64,000 bases of DNA from UBA2336 sp964597075 (GCA_964597075.1 CAZQXC010000001.1:1-64000), one strand, 5' to 3'; positions 53,601-61,616 are shown, numbered from the stretch's first letter. Translations and numbers: made by a program. Notes: generated by a model from the letters alone, not told the origin.

Positions 53601-53984
53601 CGGATACGAAGGGCACTTCAGGAAATGGAAAACAAAATGCAGGAACAAGGAGTTCAATCACCGGGTGGTGACTTAACCGAAAAGATGGAAGAAACTGAAG
53701 TTGATCTTGTTAATAAACAACTTACAGATCAACTTATTCAGCGTCAGCGTGATATACTTACGCGACTTCTGGAAACAGAGAAATCACTTCGCGAGCAAGA
53801 CATGGACGAAGAACGTAAGGGAGAGTCTGCTAAGGATTATGATAAAGAAGTTCCCCAGGCAATCGAGGAGTATTTACGATTAAAGGAAAAAGAAGTAGAA
53901 TTGTTGAAAACTCTACCCCCTAAATTATACCCATTTTACAAAAAAGAAGTTAACGATTATTTTAAGCGCTTGCGTGAAAACTAA
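50640..53984 (+). CDS. giant DUF4175 membrane protein with coiled coil
   Basis: 1114 residues. Two membrane helices near the N-terminus (LLVRGALLTLTVLIFYFLFATLI and FLLLFSFFATTLYCLYRFLKV) and one at about 145-165 (FLALPVGVILLMVLFNINML) are followed by Ig-like regions (about 175-480). Residues about 500-760 form a very charged coiled coil (QKIEQSFSKAQDFQKQIEDAQQKLKGK), then Gln/Met-rich segments (KKMQEMQQQMESMQSSMSMEMDM) and further helices to the end. This is the DUF4175 pattern, found in Bacteroidota, with unknown function. It starts a run with an RsbW-like kinase and ybeY. Confidence 0.85.
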   Translation: MGSGLEKVKENISSFRRRYYINLLVRGALLTLTVLIFYFLFATLIEHALWLSPWGRFLLLFSFFATTLYCLYRFLKVPILFWIRKKGMGEEESARLIGNYFPQIQDRLVNLIQLNSVKQNSSLAIASVQQKSSVFELIHFDSAIDLGQNKKYLKFLALPVGVILLMVLFNINMLTQSTHRIVNFNQQFTPQAPFNFTIQTDGLTGFFNEDFTLTVLLDGGAIPDACFIVLKSQRLKMESLGGGAFQYTFEKLQEPKTIQFEAAGFYSSPVELTLANRPELSQLKLQLEYPSYLQRKNDQLVNAGNLEVPEGTVATWQIQTANTLNASILFSSGAQPDNMQISDNQTFTYKKGLNNPDQYEVVLENEHSRNKEKISYRIDVIKDQHPRLMVTNFRDSILYQRIVLGGVVTDDYGLTRLMLQFHVKNASQQKVLQRSVDIPIGVNQNQQSFFYNWRLDSLKLKTGEYLEYFLQVWDNDGVNGHKSTRSSVYTFFVPDKDQLITEISKSQSQTEQKIEQSFSKAQDFQKQIEDAQQKLKGKQSLDWQDKKKLEDLLEQKKNLEKMLNELNDQNKLLEQKKDAFTEQDERIREKAAQIQKLMDELLDEETRKLLQELEKLLKENADVNQLQRLMDKLSNNSKNLEKELERTLELFKQMQFEYKIDQAIKDLKQNEEDQKALLEKTEALEKEQEKTSKGKSSDKTGENQNSEKSKTLSEEQEQLSEDFKKTEEKLQELRELGEELNNSDEIPDEDQSKSVEDAQQNSQENLEMGKPSQSKGGQQKAIKKMQEMQQQMESMQSSMSMEMDMQNLETLRQIIHGLIKLSFDQEGLIKQFAELQQNDPRFNKLAQQQLKLKDDVKVLEDSLLALGKRDPMMGTFITREVTELNDRLDKSIEAYRERRRPQISTEMQFSMTSINNLALMLDSHFDMMMNMMANAKGSGKKGKQKGNQPNLSQMQQQLNDKIEQLKNSGKGGRELSEELAEMAAEQERIRRALQEMENKMQEQGVQSPGGDLTEKMEETEVDLVNKQLTDQLIQRQRDILTRLLETEKSLREQDMDEERKGESAKDYDKEVPQAIEEYLRLKEKEVELLKTLPPKLYPFYKKEVNDYFKRLREN
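51899..51912 (+). promoter_or_regulatory. parS-like sequence (weak, within DUF4175 gene)
   Basis: GTTCCACGTGAAAA differs at one base from the parS-like 14-mer at 54834-54847. It lies in coding sequence and may be chance. Confidence 0.35.
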
Positions 53985-53999
53985 CCACAAAAAGTAAAA

Positions 54000-54404
54000 A
54001 TGGATACCATCAGCATTCAGATTCCTTCTATTATAGATAATATCAGAATGATTGAAAGCTTCATTGATAACGCAAAAGAACGCTTTCATCTTGATGAAGA
54101 TATTTATGGTAATATAATGATTGCCGTTACTGAGGCTGTTAACAATGCCATTAAGCATGGCAACACAAGCAACGCTAAAAAAAACGTGAGTTTACGTCTC
54201 TTGCTTAATGAAAACCTATTGAAGTTCATTGTCCAGGATGAGGGTTCTGGATTCGATTATCACCATTTACCCGATCCAACTTCACCTGAAAATCTTGATA
54301 AACCCGGCGGACGCGGAATATTTCTGATGAAGCATCTGTCAGATGAGGTTGAATTTAAAGAAGGCGGTAAGATCGTTGAGCTAAGTTTCTATATGAATTC
54401 CTAA
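54000..54404 (+). CDS. RsbW-like anti-sigma serine/threonine kinase (HATPase_c)
   Basis: 134 residues, the usual size of the SpoIIAB/RsbW single-domain GHKL kinases. N box AVTEAVNNAIKHGN (about 43-56), G1 QDEGSGFDY and G2 GGRGIFLMKHLSD are present. Such proteins phosphorylate or bind anti-sigma-factor antagonists and hold sigma factors. No sigma factor or STAS partner is adjacent. It follows DUF4175 by 15 bp and ends directly before ybeY (stop to start contact). Confidence 0.85.
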   Translation: MDTISIQIPSIIDNIRMIESFIDNAKERFHLDEDIYGNIMIAVTEAVNNAIKHGNTSNAKKNVSLRLLLNENLLKFIVQDEGSGFDYHHLPDPTSPENLDKPGGRGIFLMKHLSDEVEFKEGGKIVELSFYMNS

Positions 54405-54827
54405 ATGAGTTCTGTCAATTACTTTAGTGAAAAGGTAAATTTTCAGCTTCAGGGTTCACGAAAAACATCAAATTGGGTAAAGAGGGCCATATCGAAAGAG
54501 GGTAAGGAATTGAGCTGCCTAACTATTATCTTTTGTTCAGATCGCTACTTAAGCCAAATAAATGAGCGGTTTTTAAAGCATAAAACACTTACTGATATCA
54601 TCACTTTCGATTATTCGGAAGAAACCAACTTAATTGAGGGGGACATATTTATCAGTGTTCCCAGGGTAAGGGAGAATGCAAAAAAATATAAGCAAGACTT
54701 CGATCTTGAACTGCACAGAGTAATTATCCACGGGGTGCTCCACCTTTTAGGGTATGGTGACAAGACCGCGAGCCAAAAATCTAAAATGCGCGAAAAAGAG
54801 GACGCTTACTTATCTTTGCGTACTTAA
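54405..54827 (+). CDS. ybeY: endoribonuclease YbeY
   Basis: 140 residues. The metal-binding segment HRVIIHGVLHLLGYGDKTASQKSKMREKE carries HG..LH but the usual third ligand (GYDH) reads GYGD, as in other Bacteroidota YbeY. The N-terminal half has SCLTIIFCSDRYLSQINERFL and TDIITFDY. YbeY matures 16S rRNA 3' ends and takes part in ribosome quality control. Start ATG touches the previous stop. A -7 element for mnmG may lie inside its 3' end. Confidence 0.9.
   Translation: MSSVNYFSEKVNFQLQGSRKTSNWVKRAISKEGKELSCLTIIFCSDRYLSQINERFLKHKTLTDIITFDYSEETNLIEGDIFISVPRVRENAKKYKQDFDLELHRVIIHGVLHLLGYGDKTASQKSKMREKEDAYLSLRT
54811..54818 (+). promoter_or_regulatory. possible -7 element for mnmG
   Basis: TATCTTTG matches TAnnTTTG inside the ybeY 3' end. 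No TTTG is seen at the right distance, so this is tentative. Confidence 0.35.
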
Positions 54828-54833
54828 GATTAA

Positions 54834-54847
54834 GTTCCACGTGAAAC
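54834..54847 (+). promoter_or_regulatory. parS-like ParB-binding site 1
   Basis: GTTCCACGTGAAAC is one base from the core of the bacterial parS palindrome (GTTTCACGTGAAAC), the same variant seen in Bacillus parS. It lies in the 101 bp between ybeY and mnmG and is the exact inverse of site 2. Confidence 0.78.
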
Positions 54848-54908
54848 CTCAATGTTGATAATCTTTGTGGAAATGTGGAATACTTTCAAGAACTCAATTG
54901 ATTTAATC

Positions 54909-54922
54909 GTTTCACGTGGAAC
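54909..54922 (+). promoter_or_regulatory. parS-like ParB-binding site 2
   Basis: GTTTCACGTGGAAC is the reverse complement of site 1 and ends 6 bp before the mnmG ATG. The pair flanks the mnmG leader, which also holds TGTTGATAA (54853-54861), one base from a DnaA box. Confidence 0.78.
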
Positions 54923-54928
54923 AAATAT

Positions 54929-56791
54929 ATGTTTCAGCAATATGACGTAGTTGTGGTGGGGGCGGGGCATGCTGGTTGCGAGGCGGCTGCTGCTGCCGCA
55001 AATATGGGCTCAAGTGTACTTCTTGTCACCATGAATATGGGCACAATTGCTCAAATGTCATGTAATCCTGCTATGGGTGGCGTTGCAAAGGGGCAAATAG
55101 TCCGTGAAATCGATGCCCTCGGGGGTCAGTCCGGTATTATATCGGATAAATCAATGATTCAATTTAGAATGCTGAATCTATCAAAGGGGCCAGCTATGTG
55201 GAGTCCTCGCTCCCAAAATGATAGAATGCGATTTTCTGAAGAATGGCGATTAGCGCTTGAAAAGATAAAAAACATAGATTTCTGGCAAGAAATGGTCAGA
55301 GAGGTTATTGTAAAAGGAGGAAGAGTAATTGGTGTTAAAACTGCCCTTGGTATTGAGATTAAAGCTAAATCAGTTATTCTAACGAATGGAACCTTTCTTA
55401 ATGGCAAAATTCATATTGGCGAAAAGCACTTTGGTGGAGGCAGAACCGGTGAAAAATCAGCCACCGGATTAACAGAGCATTTGGTTTCATTAGGTTTTGA
55501 GTCCGGAAGAATGAAAACAGGAACTCCCCCGCGCGTTGATGGCCGTTCCCTCGATTACTCGAAAATGGAAGAACAAAAGGGTGATGATAACCCAGGTAAG
55601 TTCTCCTTTGGTGCTACGAAGCCATTATCAAAGCAAGTAAGCTGTTGGATTACTTATACCAATGAGGAGGTCCATGATTTACTCAAACTTGGATTCGAAC
55701 GCTCACCGATGTTTAGTGGAAGGATCAAGGGTCTTGGTCCGAGATACTGCCCATCCATAGAAGATAAAATTAACCGCTTCTCGGAACGGGAAAGACACCA
55801 GATATTTGTTGAACCCGAAGGCTGGGAAACCGTGGAGATTTACGTTAATGGTTTCTCCACTTCTCTCCCGGAAGAGATTCAGCAACAAGCACTTACAAAA
55901 ATAAAAGGCTTCGAGAACGCCAAAATGTTCCGCCCGGGTTATGCAATTGAATACGACTTCTTTCCACCAACTCAGCTAAAACAGACTTTAGAAACACAAC
56001 TCATTGATAATCTATACTTTGCCGGTCAAATAAACGGAACAACAGGATACGAAGAAGCTGCTTGTCAGGGCCTGATGGCTGGAATTAATGCCCACAACAA
56101 AGCACATGAAAAAGAGCCGTTTATACTGAAGCGCTCTGAAGCTTATATTGGCGTACTAATTGATGACCTGGTGAACAAGGGTACACAAGAACCCTATAGA
56201 ATGTTCACTTCAAGGGCTGAATACAGGGTTCTGCTCCGGCAAGACAATGCCGATATCCGTCTGACTGAACGTGGGCATAGTATAGGATTGGCTTCTGATC
56301 AACGTTTAGACAACGTACTGGACAAGAAAAATGGAATTACTGCCCTAACAGAGTTTCTTAAAAAGGAAAAGGTGTATCCCCACCAAGTCAATGAAGGCCT
56401 AGAGTCTATTAATACAGCAACTATTCGTGAAAAAATTTCCTTGGCCGGTCTGCTTAAGAGACCCGAAATAAATATCAACACAATTAAAAGACTAAATCCT
56501 GAACTGGAAAATTCAATTAACAAGTTCAGCAAAGAAGTTCAGGAGCATGCTGAAATTGAAATAAAATACGAAACTTATATTGAACGTGAACAAAAGCTGG
56601 CTGATAAAATCGGAAGCCTTGAGAACTACAGAATCTTAACTGACTTTGATTATGATCGCGTAAAAGCATTGTCGGCCGAGGGGCGTGAAAAATTAAAGAA
56701 AATTAAACCTGAAACAATCGGCCAGGCTACACGAATAAGTGGTGTTTCTCCTGCTGATATTTCAATCCTCACTGTTTACATGGGTAAATGA
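54929..56791 (+). CDS. mnmG: tRNA uridine-34 carboxymethylaminomethyl modification enzyme MnmG (GidA)
   Basis: 620 residues. FAD motif VVVGAGHAGCEAAAAAANMG, then CNPAMGGVAKGQIVREIDALGGQSG (about 45-70, containing a catalytic Cys), GRTGEKSATGLTEHL, RMKTGTPPRVDGRSLDYS and GTQEPYRMFTSRAEYRVLLRQDNADIRLT, all diagnostic. With MnmE it adds cmnm5 to the wobble uridine of several tRNAs. In many bacteria it lies near the chromosome origin. Here its leader carries two parS-like sites. The stop overlaps the next gene's ATG. Confidence 0.96.
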   Translation: MFQQYDVVVVGAGHAGCEAAAAAANMGSSVLLVTMNMGTIAQMSCNPAMGGVAKGQIVREIDALGGQSGIISDKSMIQFRMLNLSKGPAMWSPRSQNDRMRFSEEWRLALEKIKNIDFWQEMVREVIVKGGRVIGVKTALGIEIKAKSVILTNGTFLNGKIHIGEKHFGGGRTGEKSATGLTEHLVSLGFESGRMKTGTPPRVDGRSLDYSKMEEQKGDDNPGKFSFGATKPLSKQVSCWITYTNEEVHDLLKLGFERSPMFSGRIKGLGPRYCPSIEDKINRFSERERHQIFVEPEGWETVEIYVNGFSTSLPEEIQQQALTKIKGFENAKMFRPGYAIEYDFFPPTQLKQTLETQLIDNLYFAGQINGTTGYEEAACQGLMAGINAHNKAHEKEPFILKRSEAYIGVLIDDLVNKGTQEPYRMFTSRAEYRVLLRQDNADIRLTERGHSIGLASDQRLDNVLDKKNGITALTEFLKKEKVYPHQVNEGLESINTATIREKISLAGLLKRPEININTIKRLNPELENSINKFSKEVQEHAEIEIKYETYIEREQKLADKIGSLENYRILTDFDYDRVKALSAEGREKLKKIKPETIGQATRISGVSPADISILTVYMGK

Positions 56792-57672
56792 TGATTTCAA
56801 TTGATCGGTGCCCGGTTTGCTTCCATTCTGAATTTCATCCCCATTATACCTGCGAGGACACAACCGTTTCACATGAAACATTTTCAATTAAGATCTGTAT
56901 GAATTGTTCTCTGGGTATTACCTCACCAAGGCCAGAGCAAGAAAGATTGCCAAGTTATTATCAATCAGAAGAATATGTTTCTCATTCCAGAAGTGCTACC
57001 GGTATAATAGGTAGGGTTTATCTGCTAGCAAGAAAATTCACCTTACTGTGGAAGAAGAGTCTTCTCAAAAAATTTTACAAAGAAGGTTCTTTACTCGACT
57101 ACGGTTGTGGAACCGGAGAATTTCTTCATACCATGCAAACAGCCGGATGGAGTATACAAGGACTTGAACCCTCCGATGTTGCCAGGAAAAAAGCTACTGA
57201 ACTTACAGGGCAACCCATTGAAACCAATCTTGCCACGTTCAAACCAGAGTCATTTGACGTCATAACCTTATGGCATGTGCTTGAACACGTTCCGGAATTG
57301 AATGATACACTGAACGCGCTAAGGAGGCTTATTAAAAAAAAGGGCACAATTTTTATTGCAGTTCCTAACTATTTATCTGCTGACTCAACATTTTATAAGG
57401 AATATTGGGCAGGTTACGATCCACCAAGACACCTATGGCACTTTACGAAAGAAAGTATGACTCATTTGCTTGAAAAATCTGGATATAAAGTAGAAGCCAT
57501 CAGGCCAATGAAATTGGATGCTTTTTATATTAGTATGTTGAGCGAAAAAAATCAAGGCAAAAACACAATTACTGGCTTTACAAATGCTTTAATAAGAGGA
57601 GCGATCTCTAATTACAAAGGCAAAAGCACAATGAATTATTCAAGCCATATATACATCGCGCATCCACAATGA
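56788..57672 (+). CDS. zinc-ribbon class I methyltransferase
   Basis: 294 residues. An N-terminal zinc ribbon (CPVCFHSEF ... CMNCSLGITSPRP, about 8-47) is followed by a methyltransferase fold with LLDYGCGTGEFLHTM (about 105-119), GLEPSDVARKKA and LWHVLEHVPELNDTL. C-terminal IAVPNYLSADSTFYKEYWAGYDPPRHLWHFT is typical of sugar or polyketide-type methyltransferases of this zinc-ribbon group. Substrate unknown. ATGA overlap with mnmG and with the following lipoprotein gene, so all three are one operon. Confidence 0.8.
   Translation: MMISIDRCPVCFHSEFHPHYTCEDTTVSHETFSIKICMNCSLGITSPRPEQERLPSYYQSEEYVSHSRSATGIIGRVYLLARKFTLLWKKSLLKKFYKEGSLLDYGCGTGEFLHTMQTAGWSIQGLEPSDVARKKATELTGQPIETNLATFKPESFDVITLWHVLEHVPELNDTLNALRRLIKKKGTIFIAVPNYLSADSTFYKEYWAGYDPPRHLWHFTKESMTHLLEKSGYKVEAIRPMKLDAFYISMLSEKNQGKNTITGFTNALIRGAISNYKGKSTMNYSSHIYIAHPQ
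56866..56879 (+). promoter_or_regulatory. parS-like sequence 3 (within methyltransferase gene)
   Basis: GTTTCACATGAAAC differs at one central base from the consensus core and is otherwise a perfect palindrome. In coding sequence; 2 kb from sites 1 and 2. Confidence 0.5.
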
Positions 57673-59393
57673 AGAAACAAGGCTGTTATATTATTCCTTT
57701 GCTTTTGCTTTTTCTTACGCAATGTGCCAAACAAACACAGCCTACAGGTGGAGAAAAAGATGAAACGCCTCCAAAACTACTACGATCTAATCCTTCTGAC
57801 AGACAAACGAATTTCAACAACAACGAAATCGAATTGGTTTTTGATGAATTGATTCAGGTAAACTCTCCGCGGGAACAACTAATCATCACGCCCTCAATTG
57901 GTAAAGAGTTTGAGGCTGAAGCGCGCAAGAATAAAGTTGTGCTGAAACTAAATTCTGATCTTAAAGAAAATACAACCTATACCATTTCATTTCGTGAATC
58001 TATTCAAGATCTCACTGAAAGAAATCCAGCAGAAAATTTAAAATTAGCGTTCAGTACCGGTGATTTAATAGATTCTCTGTCCATAAAAGGAAGAGTGTAT
58101 AATTTACTTGAAGACAAAGCACTTAATAATTATACGGTTGCGGCCGTTCCATACTCCGATACAACAACCATATTTAAACACGAAGCCCAATGGATAACCT
58201 TTACCGATAAGAAAGGTGAGTACAGCCTTGATAATCTTAAAGAAGGCACATATATAGTGTATACATTCGATGATGTTAACAAAAACCTGATCGTTGACAG
58301 CAAGTCAGAATCATATGGATTCATAGGCGACTCAGTGGTGCTTACATCAAATCTAACAACTAATATACCTGTTGTTCGTCTTGATGCACGACCGCTCAAA
58401 TTAATATCCGCCAAGCCGATCGGTGCATACTTTAACGTGCGGGCAACAAAAGGAATAAAAGAATACACACTTGCTAATAAAACAAACGAGTATCCTGTTT
58501 ATTCAAAATTTGACGATGTCACTACTATCAAAGTCTACAACACTATACCTGACGCAGATAGCATTTTGGTACACTTGACTGCAATGGATAGTATTGACAA
58601 TACCATTGATACACTGCTTTACATTAAATTCGATACCCGCTCCAAAAATCTTGATAAATTTTCAGTAAAACTTGAATATCTTGACTTTCACAAAAACAAA
58701 TCTCTCCTTAAAGGAGAAATAAATTTCTCAAAACCGATCAATAAAATAATATACGACAGCATCTATATAAAGCTGGATTCGGTAAACAATATCACATTCA
58801 GTGAAGCAGATTTTAAACTAACGAAAAGAAATACTCAGCTAATTCTTGAAAAATCGTTACCCAAAGAAATGGATTTCACGCAAGCCCCCTCAGCAAAAAC
58901 CAAGTCAATGAGCGAGCGCGTAGCACCCATGTCGCCAAAAACTGATGAAAATAAGGTAGATAAAACTATCATACCATATAACACGCTTATCATTCCCAAA
59001 GGCACATTCCGCTCGGTTGAAAATGACTCCTCCACGGCTACTCAGTCAGCCATAAAAATCATTACCCCGGAAAACTCAGGTGTACTGTTAGTAACGGTGG
59101 AAATAGCTGATAACGTAATAATTGAAGTGTTGGACAAAAGCTTCAACATAATTCAACGCTCTACTTCCAAAAACGCAAGATTTGAGAATTTACCCCCTAC
59201 AGACTACCAGCTTCGCATCATTGTTGATAAAAACAGCAATGGCCTATGGGATCCTGGTAACTATTTTCTCAAGGTCGAGCCTGAACCTGTAACATTCTAT
59301 AAGAACGAAAAAGGTTTATCTATAATCAACTTAAAGGCAAACTGGGAGGTGGGTCCGTTGTTGATAAATCAAGAACAATTTGTGGATAATTAA
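57669..59393 (+). CDS. Ig-like domain lipoprotein
   Basis: 574 residues. Lipobox FLTQC puts the lipid on Cys19, followed by AKQTQPTGGEKDETPP. An SbsA-type Ig-like domain (about 35-135, KLLRSNPSDRQTNFNNNEIELVFDELIQ) and a CarboxypepD_reg-like or SpaA-like module (about 140-240, GRVYNLLEDKALNNYTVAAVPYSD, then DKKGEYSLDNLKEGTYIVYTFDDVNKN) are visible. C-terminal part ends with DYQLRIIVDKNSNGLWDPGNYFLK, typical of this Bacteroidota family, unnamed. Its ATG overlaps the methyltransferase stop. The 3' end carries a perfect DnaA-box sequence. Confidence 0.8.
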   Translation: MKKQGCYIIPLLLLFLTQCAKQTQPTGGEKDETPPKLLRSNPSDRQTNFNNNEIELVFDELIQVNSPREQLIITPSIGKEFEAEARKNKVVLKLNSDLKENTTYTISFRESIQDLTERNPAENLKLAFSTGDLIDSLSIKGRVYNLLEDKALNNYTVAAVPYSDTTTIFKHEAQWITFTDKKGEYSLDNLKEGTYIVYTFDDVNKNLIVDSKSESYGFIGDSVVLTSNLTTNIPVVRLDARPLKLISAKPIGAYFNVRATKGIKEYTLANKTNEYPVYSKFDDVTTIKVYNTIPDADSILVHLTAMDSIDNTIDTLLYIKFDTRSKNLDKFSVKLEYLDFHKNKSLLKGEINFSKPINKIIYDSIYIKLDSVNNITFSEADFKLTKRNTQLILEKSLPKEMDFTQAPSAKTKSMSERVAPMSPKTDENKVDKTIIPYNTLIIPKGTFRSVENDSSTATQSAIKIITPENSGVLLVTVEIADNVIIEVLDKSFNIIQRSTSKNARFENLPPTDYQLRIIVDKNSNGLWDPGNYFLKVEPEPVTFYKNEKGLSIINLKANWEVGPLLINQEQFVDN

Positions 59394-59704
59394 CAAATGA
59401 TAAGCCCAAAACCACTCTTCTTTGACTATCTGCAAATGACCTGTATAATTTGTGCACAACACTCATACAAACCAAATCCTTAAACAAAGCGTTTAATCAA
59501 CATTGCAAGGATAAACGCCAGACAGCTTTGTTGATAACCTATTTAAACCGTTGATGATAAACCTATTACAATCAAGATTAAATTAACGTAATTTCAACAC
59601 TCCCGAAGAGGTAAAAGTTGTACACATTTCAACATGACTAATAACAATAACAAAATATATAAATATATAATAATAATAAGCCTACTCTACTTGTTTGTGC
59701 ATAA
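59359..59704. other. candidate replication-origin-like region (DnaA-box cluster, AT-rich flank)
   Basis: On the minus strand this stretch holds TTATCCACA (59381-59389, perfect), TTATGCACA (59696-59704, fits TTATnCACA), two copies of TTATCAACA (59359-59367 and 59529-59537, one mismatch) and weaker matches at 59451, 59552 and 59618. Four are in the same orientation. The 240 bp intergenic region 59394-59633 has no coding frame, and a very AT-rich run (59641-59680, ATATAAATATATAATAATAATAAG-like) follows in the TPR gene start. parS-like sites lie 2.5-7.5 kb to the left. Neither dnaA nor parAB is in the window. Bacterial oriC often lies near mnmG. Could also be a DnaA-regulated promoter or chance in AT-rich DNA. 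Confidence 0.42.
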
Positions 59705-61616
59705 CCCAATTAATGTACAAGCACAGAATCAGGCAGATATTCAGTTGGCCAATGAATACTTATTAAAAGGCGACAAACTAAAAGCAATTGAACTTTATCG
59801 CGATCTGGCGAAAAGTGATGCCAACATTGCTTTTATTCACAATAACTACCTCAACACACTTTTGGATTTGGGTGAGAGCGAGGAAGCTCAAAACTACATC
59901 AAGCGGGTTTTGCGCAAAGACCCTGAAAACATTCAATTTAAAGCCGATGTTGGAGTAATTTATGTTCGCACCGGTGATGTAACAAAGGCAGATAGATACT
60001 TTAGAGACCTTATTAATTCGTATAAGAGCAATGTTTCACGTTCCAAGTTACTGGCTGATTATTTGTCTGGAAAGTCGCTTTCTGAATATTCTATAATGGC
60101 ATTAACAGAATGTCGTCAGACGGTAGGTAATCCCTATTTGTTTTGCCTTGAGCTCGCGATGTTATATCGTATAAAAGGTGAAAAAGAAAAAATGGTTCAG
60201 GAATACCTGAATTATGTAACTCAAAACTCCGCTAACATTCAGTACGTTAAAAATGTGATGCAGGCTTTGCTCACCAAACCTGATGAGTTGGAAAGCCTCG
60301 AGAAAATTCTCTATGAACGCGTTCAACGCTATCCCGACCTGGATGTTTACTCCGACTTGTTGATATGGGTAACCATGCAACAGAAAAATTTCTATGCATC
60401 TTTTATACAGGCCAGAGCGTATGACAGGCGATACAAAAAACTGGGAGAGCGATGCATGGAAGTGGCGCGGGTTGCCCTTGATAACGAGGACTACGATAAT
60501 GCGTTCAGAAGTTATAAATACGTGGTTAAGGAATATCCAACCGGACCTTACTTTTTGCAGGCGCGCCTCGGACTGGTGAAAACACGAGAAGCGCGGGTAC
60601 GTAATACTTTTCCCGTTCAGCAGGACTCGGTTAGAAACCTTATAGCCGACTATAGCGCGTTCATTCAGGAATACAGAGACAACCCGAATGCACACGAAGC
60701 ACAACGAAGCGAGGCATTACTGCATGCAAATTATCTGGATGAAAAGGACAAAGCCGTTGAATTATTAAACAATCTGATTGAAAACCCGCGTGCATCGTTA
60801 CAGATAAAATCAAAATCAAAGCTGGATTTAGGCGATATCTATTTATTGAAAGGAGAGACCTGGGAATCTTCATTACTCTATTCACAGGTGGAGAAATCTT
60901 TGAAAGAAAGTCCGCTGGGATATGAGGCTAAACTGAAAAACGCCAAATTATTCTACTACAAAGGAAATTTCAGGTTAGCGCAAGAGCACCTGGATATTTT
61001 GAAAGAAGCCACCACACGAGAGATAGCCAACGATGCCATGGAACTGAGCATGCGCATAAAAGAAAATATAGCTTTTGATTCCGTTGGAGATGCTCTGCAG
61101 GCTTATGCCTTGGTAGAACTTCTGTTGTACCAGAATAAAACCGATGAAGCATTAGATGCGCTTAATAATCTTCGGGAGGGTTATGTTATAATTCCGATCT
61201 ATGACGCTAAAATTATGATTACGCATGATTGGGAGGCAACTCTGTTTAAAGCAAAGCTCGGGGATACAATTGAAGTAGCCGGAAGGGCTATTAAAAAACC
61301 GGTATCCAATCAAACCATTCTTGATGATGTATACTGGCTGGAGGCAAACATCCGGATGCAGCGTGGCGAGTTTGAAAAATCGTTAGGGTTGCTGCAAAAA
61401 ATATTGCACGAATTCCCAGATGATATTTTTGCAGACGATGCCTACTTTTTACAAGGTGATATTTATGAGCGGCAACTTGCCAATACCGATAAGGCCATGG
61501 AAATCTACCGCGAGTTTCTAAACAAATATCCGGGAAGTGTTTATGCCGCAGAGGCGAGGAAGCGTTTCAGGGCGCTTCGGGGAGATTTTATTAATCAGGA
61601 GCAACCTCAATTGTAA
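59634..61616 (+). CDS. exported tetratricopeptide-repeat protein
   Basis: 660 residues. Signal peptide after an Asn/Lys-rich start (IIIISLLYLFVHNPINVQAQ). TPR helices run through most of the chain: ANEYLLKGDKLKAIELYRDLAKSD, YVRTGDVTKADRYFRDLINSY, ALDNEDYDNAFRSYKYVVKEYPTGPYF, YYKGNFRLAQEHLDILKEA, MQRGEFEKSLGLLQKILHEFPDDIFADDAYF and TDKAMEIYREFLNKYPGSVYAAEARKRF. The Tol-Pal/BamD-like C-terminal motif suggests an envelope scaffold. It is periplasmic or outer-membrane associated. No named family is certain. Start codons overlap the AT-rich flank of the origin-like region. Confidence 0.8.
   Translation: MTNNNNKIYKYIIIISLLYLFVHNPINVQAQNQADIQLANEYLLKGDKLKAIELYRDLAKSDANIAFIHNNYLNTLLDLGESEEAQNYIKRVLRKDPENIQFKADVGVIYVRTGDVTKADRYFRDLINSYKSNVSRSKLLADYLSGKSLSEYSIMALTECRQTVGNPYLFCLELAMLYRIKGEKEKMVQEYLNYVTQNSANIQYVKNVMQALLTKPDELESLEKILYERVQRYPDLDVYSDLLIWVTMQQKNFYASFIQARAYDRRYKKLGERCMEVARVALDNEDYDNAFRSYKYVVKEYPTGPYFLQARLGLVKTREARVRNTFPVQQDSVRNLIADYSAFIQEYRDNPNAHEAQRSEALLHANYLDEKDKAVELLNNLIENPRASLQIKSKSKLDLGDIYLLKGETWESSLLYSQVEKSLKESPLGYEAKLKNAKLFYYKGNFRLAQEHLDILKEATTREIANDAMELSMRIKENIAFDSVGDALQAYALVELLLYQNKTDEALDALNNLREGYVIIPIYDAKIMITHDWEATLFKAKLGDTIEVAGRAIKKPVSNQTILDDVYWLEANIRMQRGEFEKSLGLLQKILHEFPDDIFADDAYFLQGDIYERQLANTDKAMEIYREFLNKYPGSVYAAEARKRFRALRGDFINQEQPQL

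Noticed and set aside
60032..60041. TGTTTCACGT half parS in the TPR gene
   Set aside because: The other half does not match.
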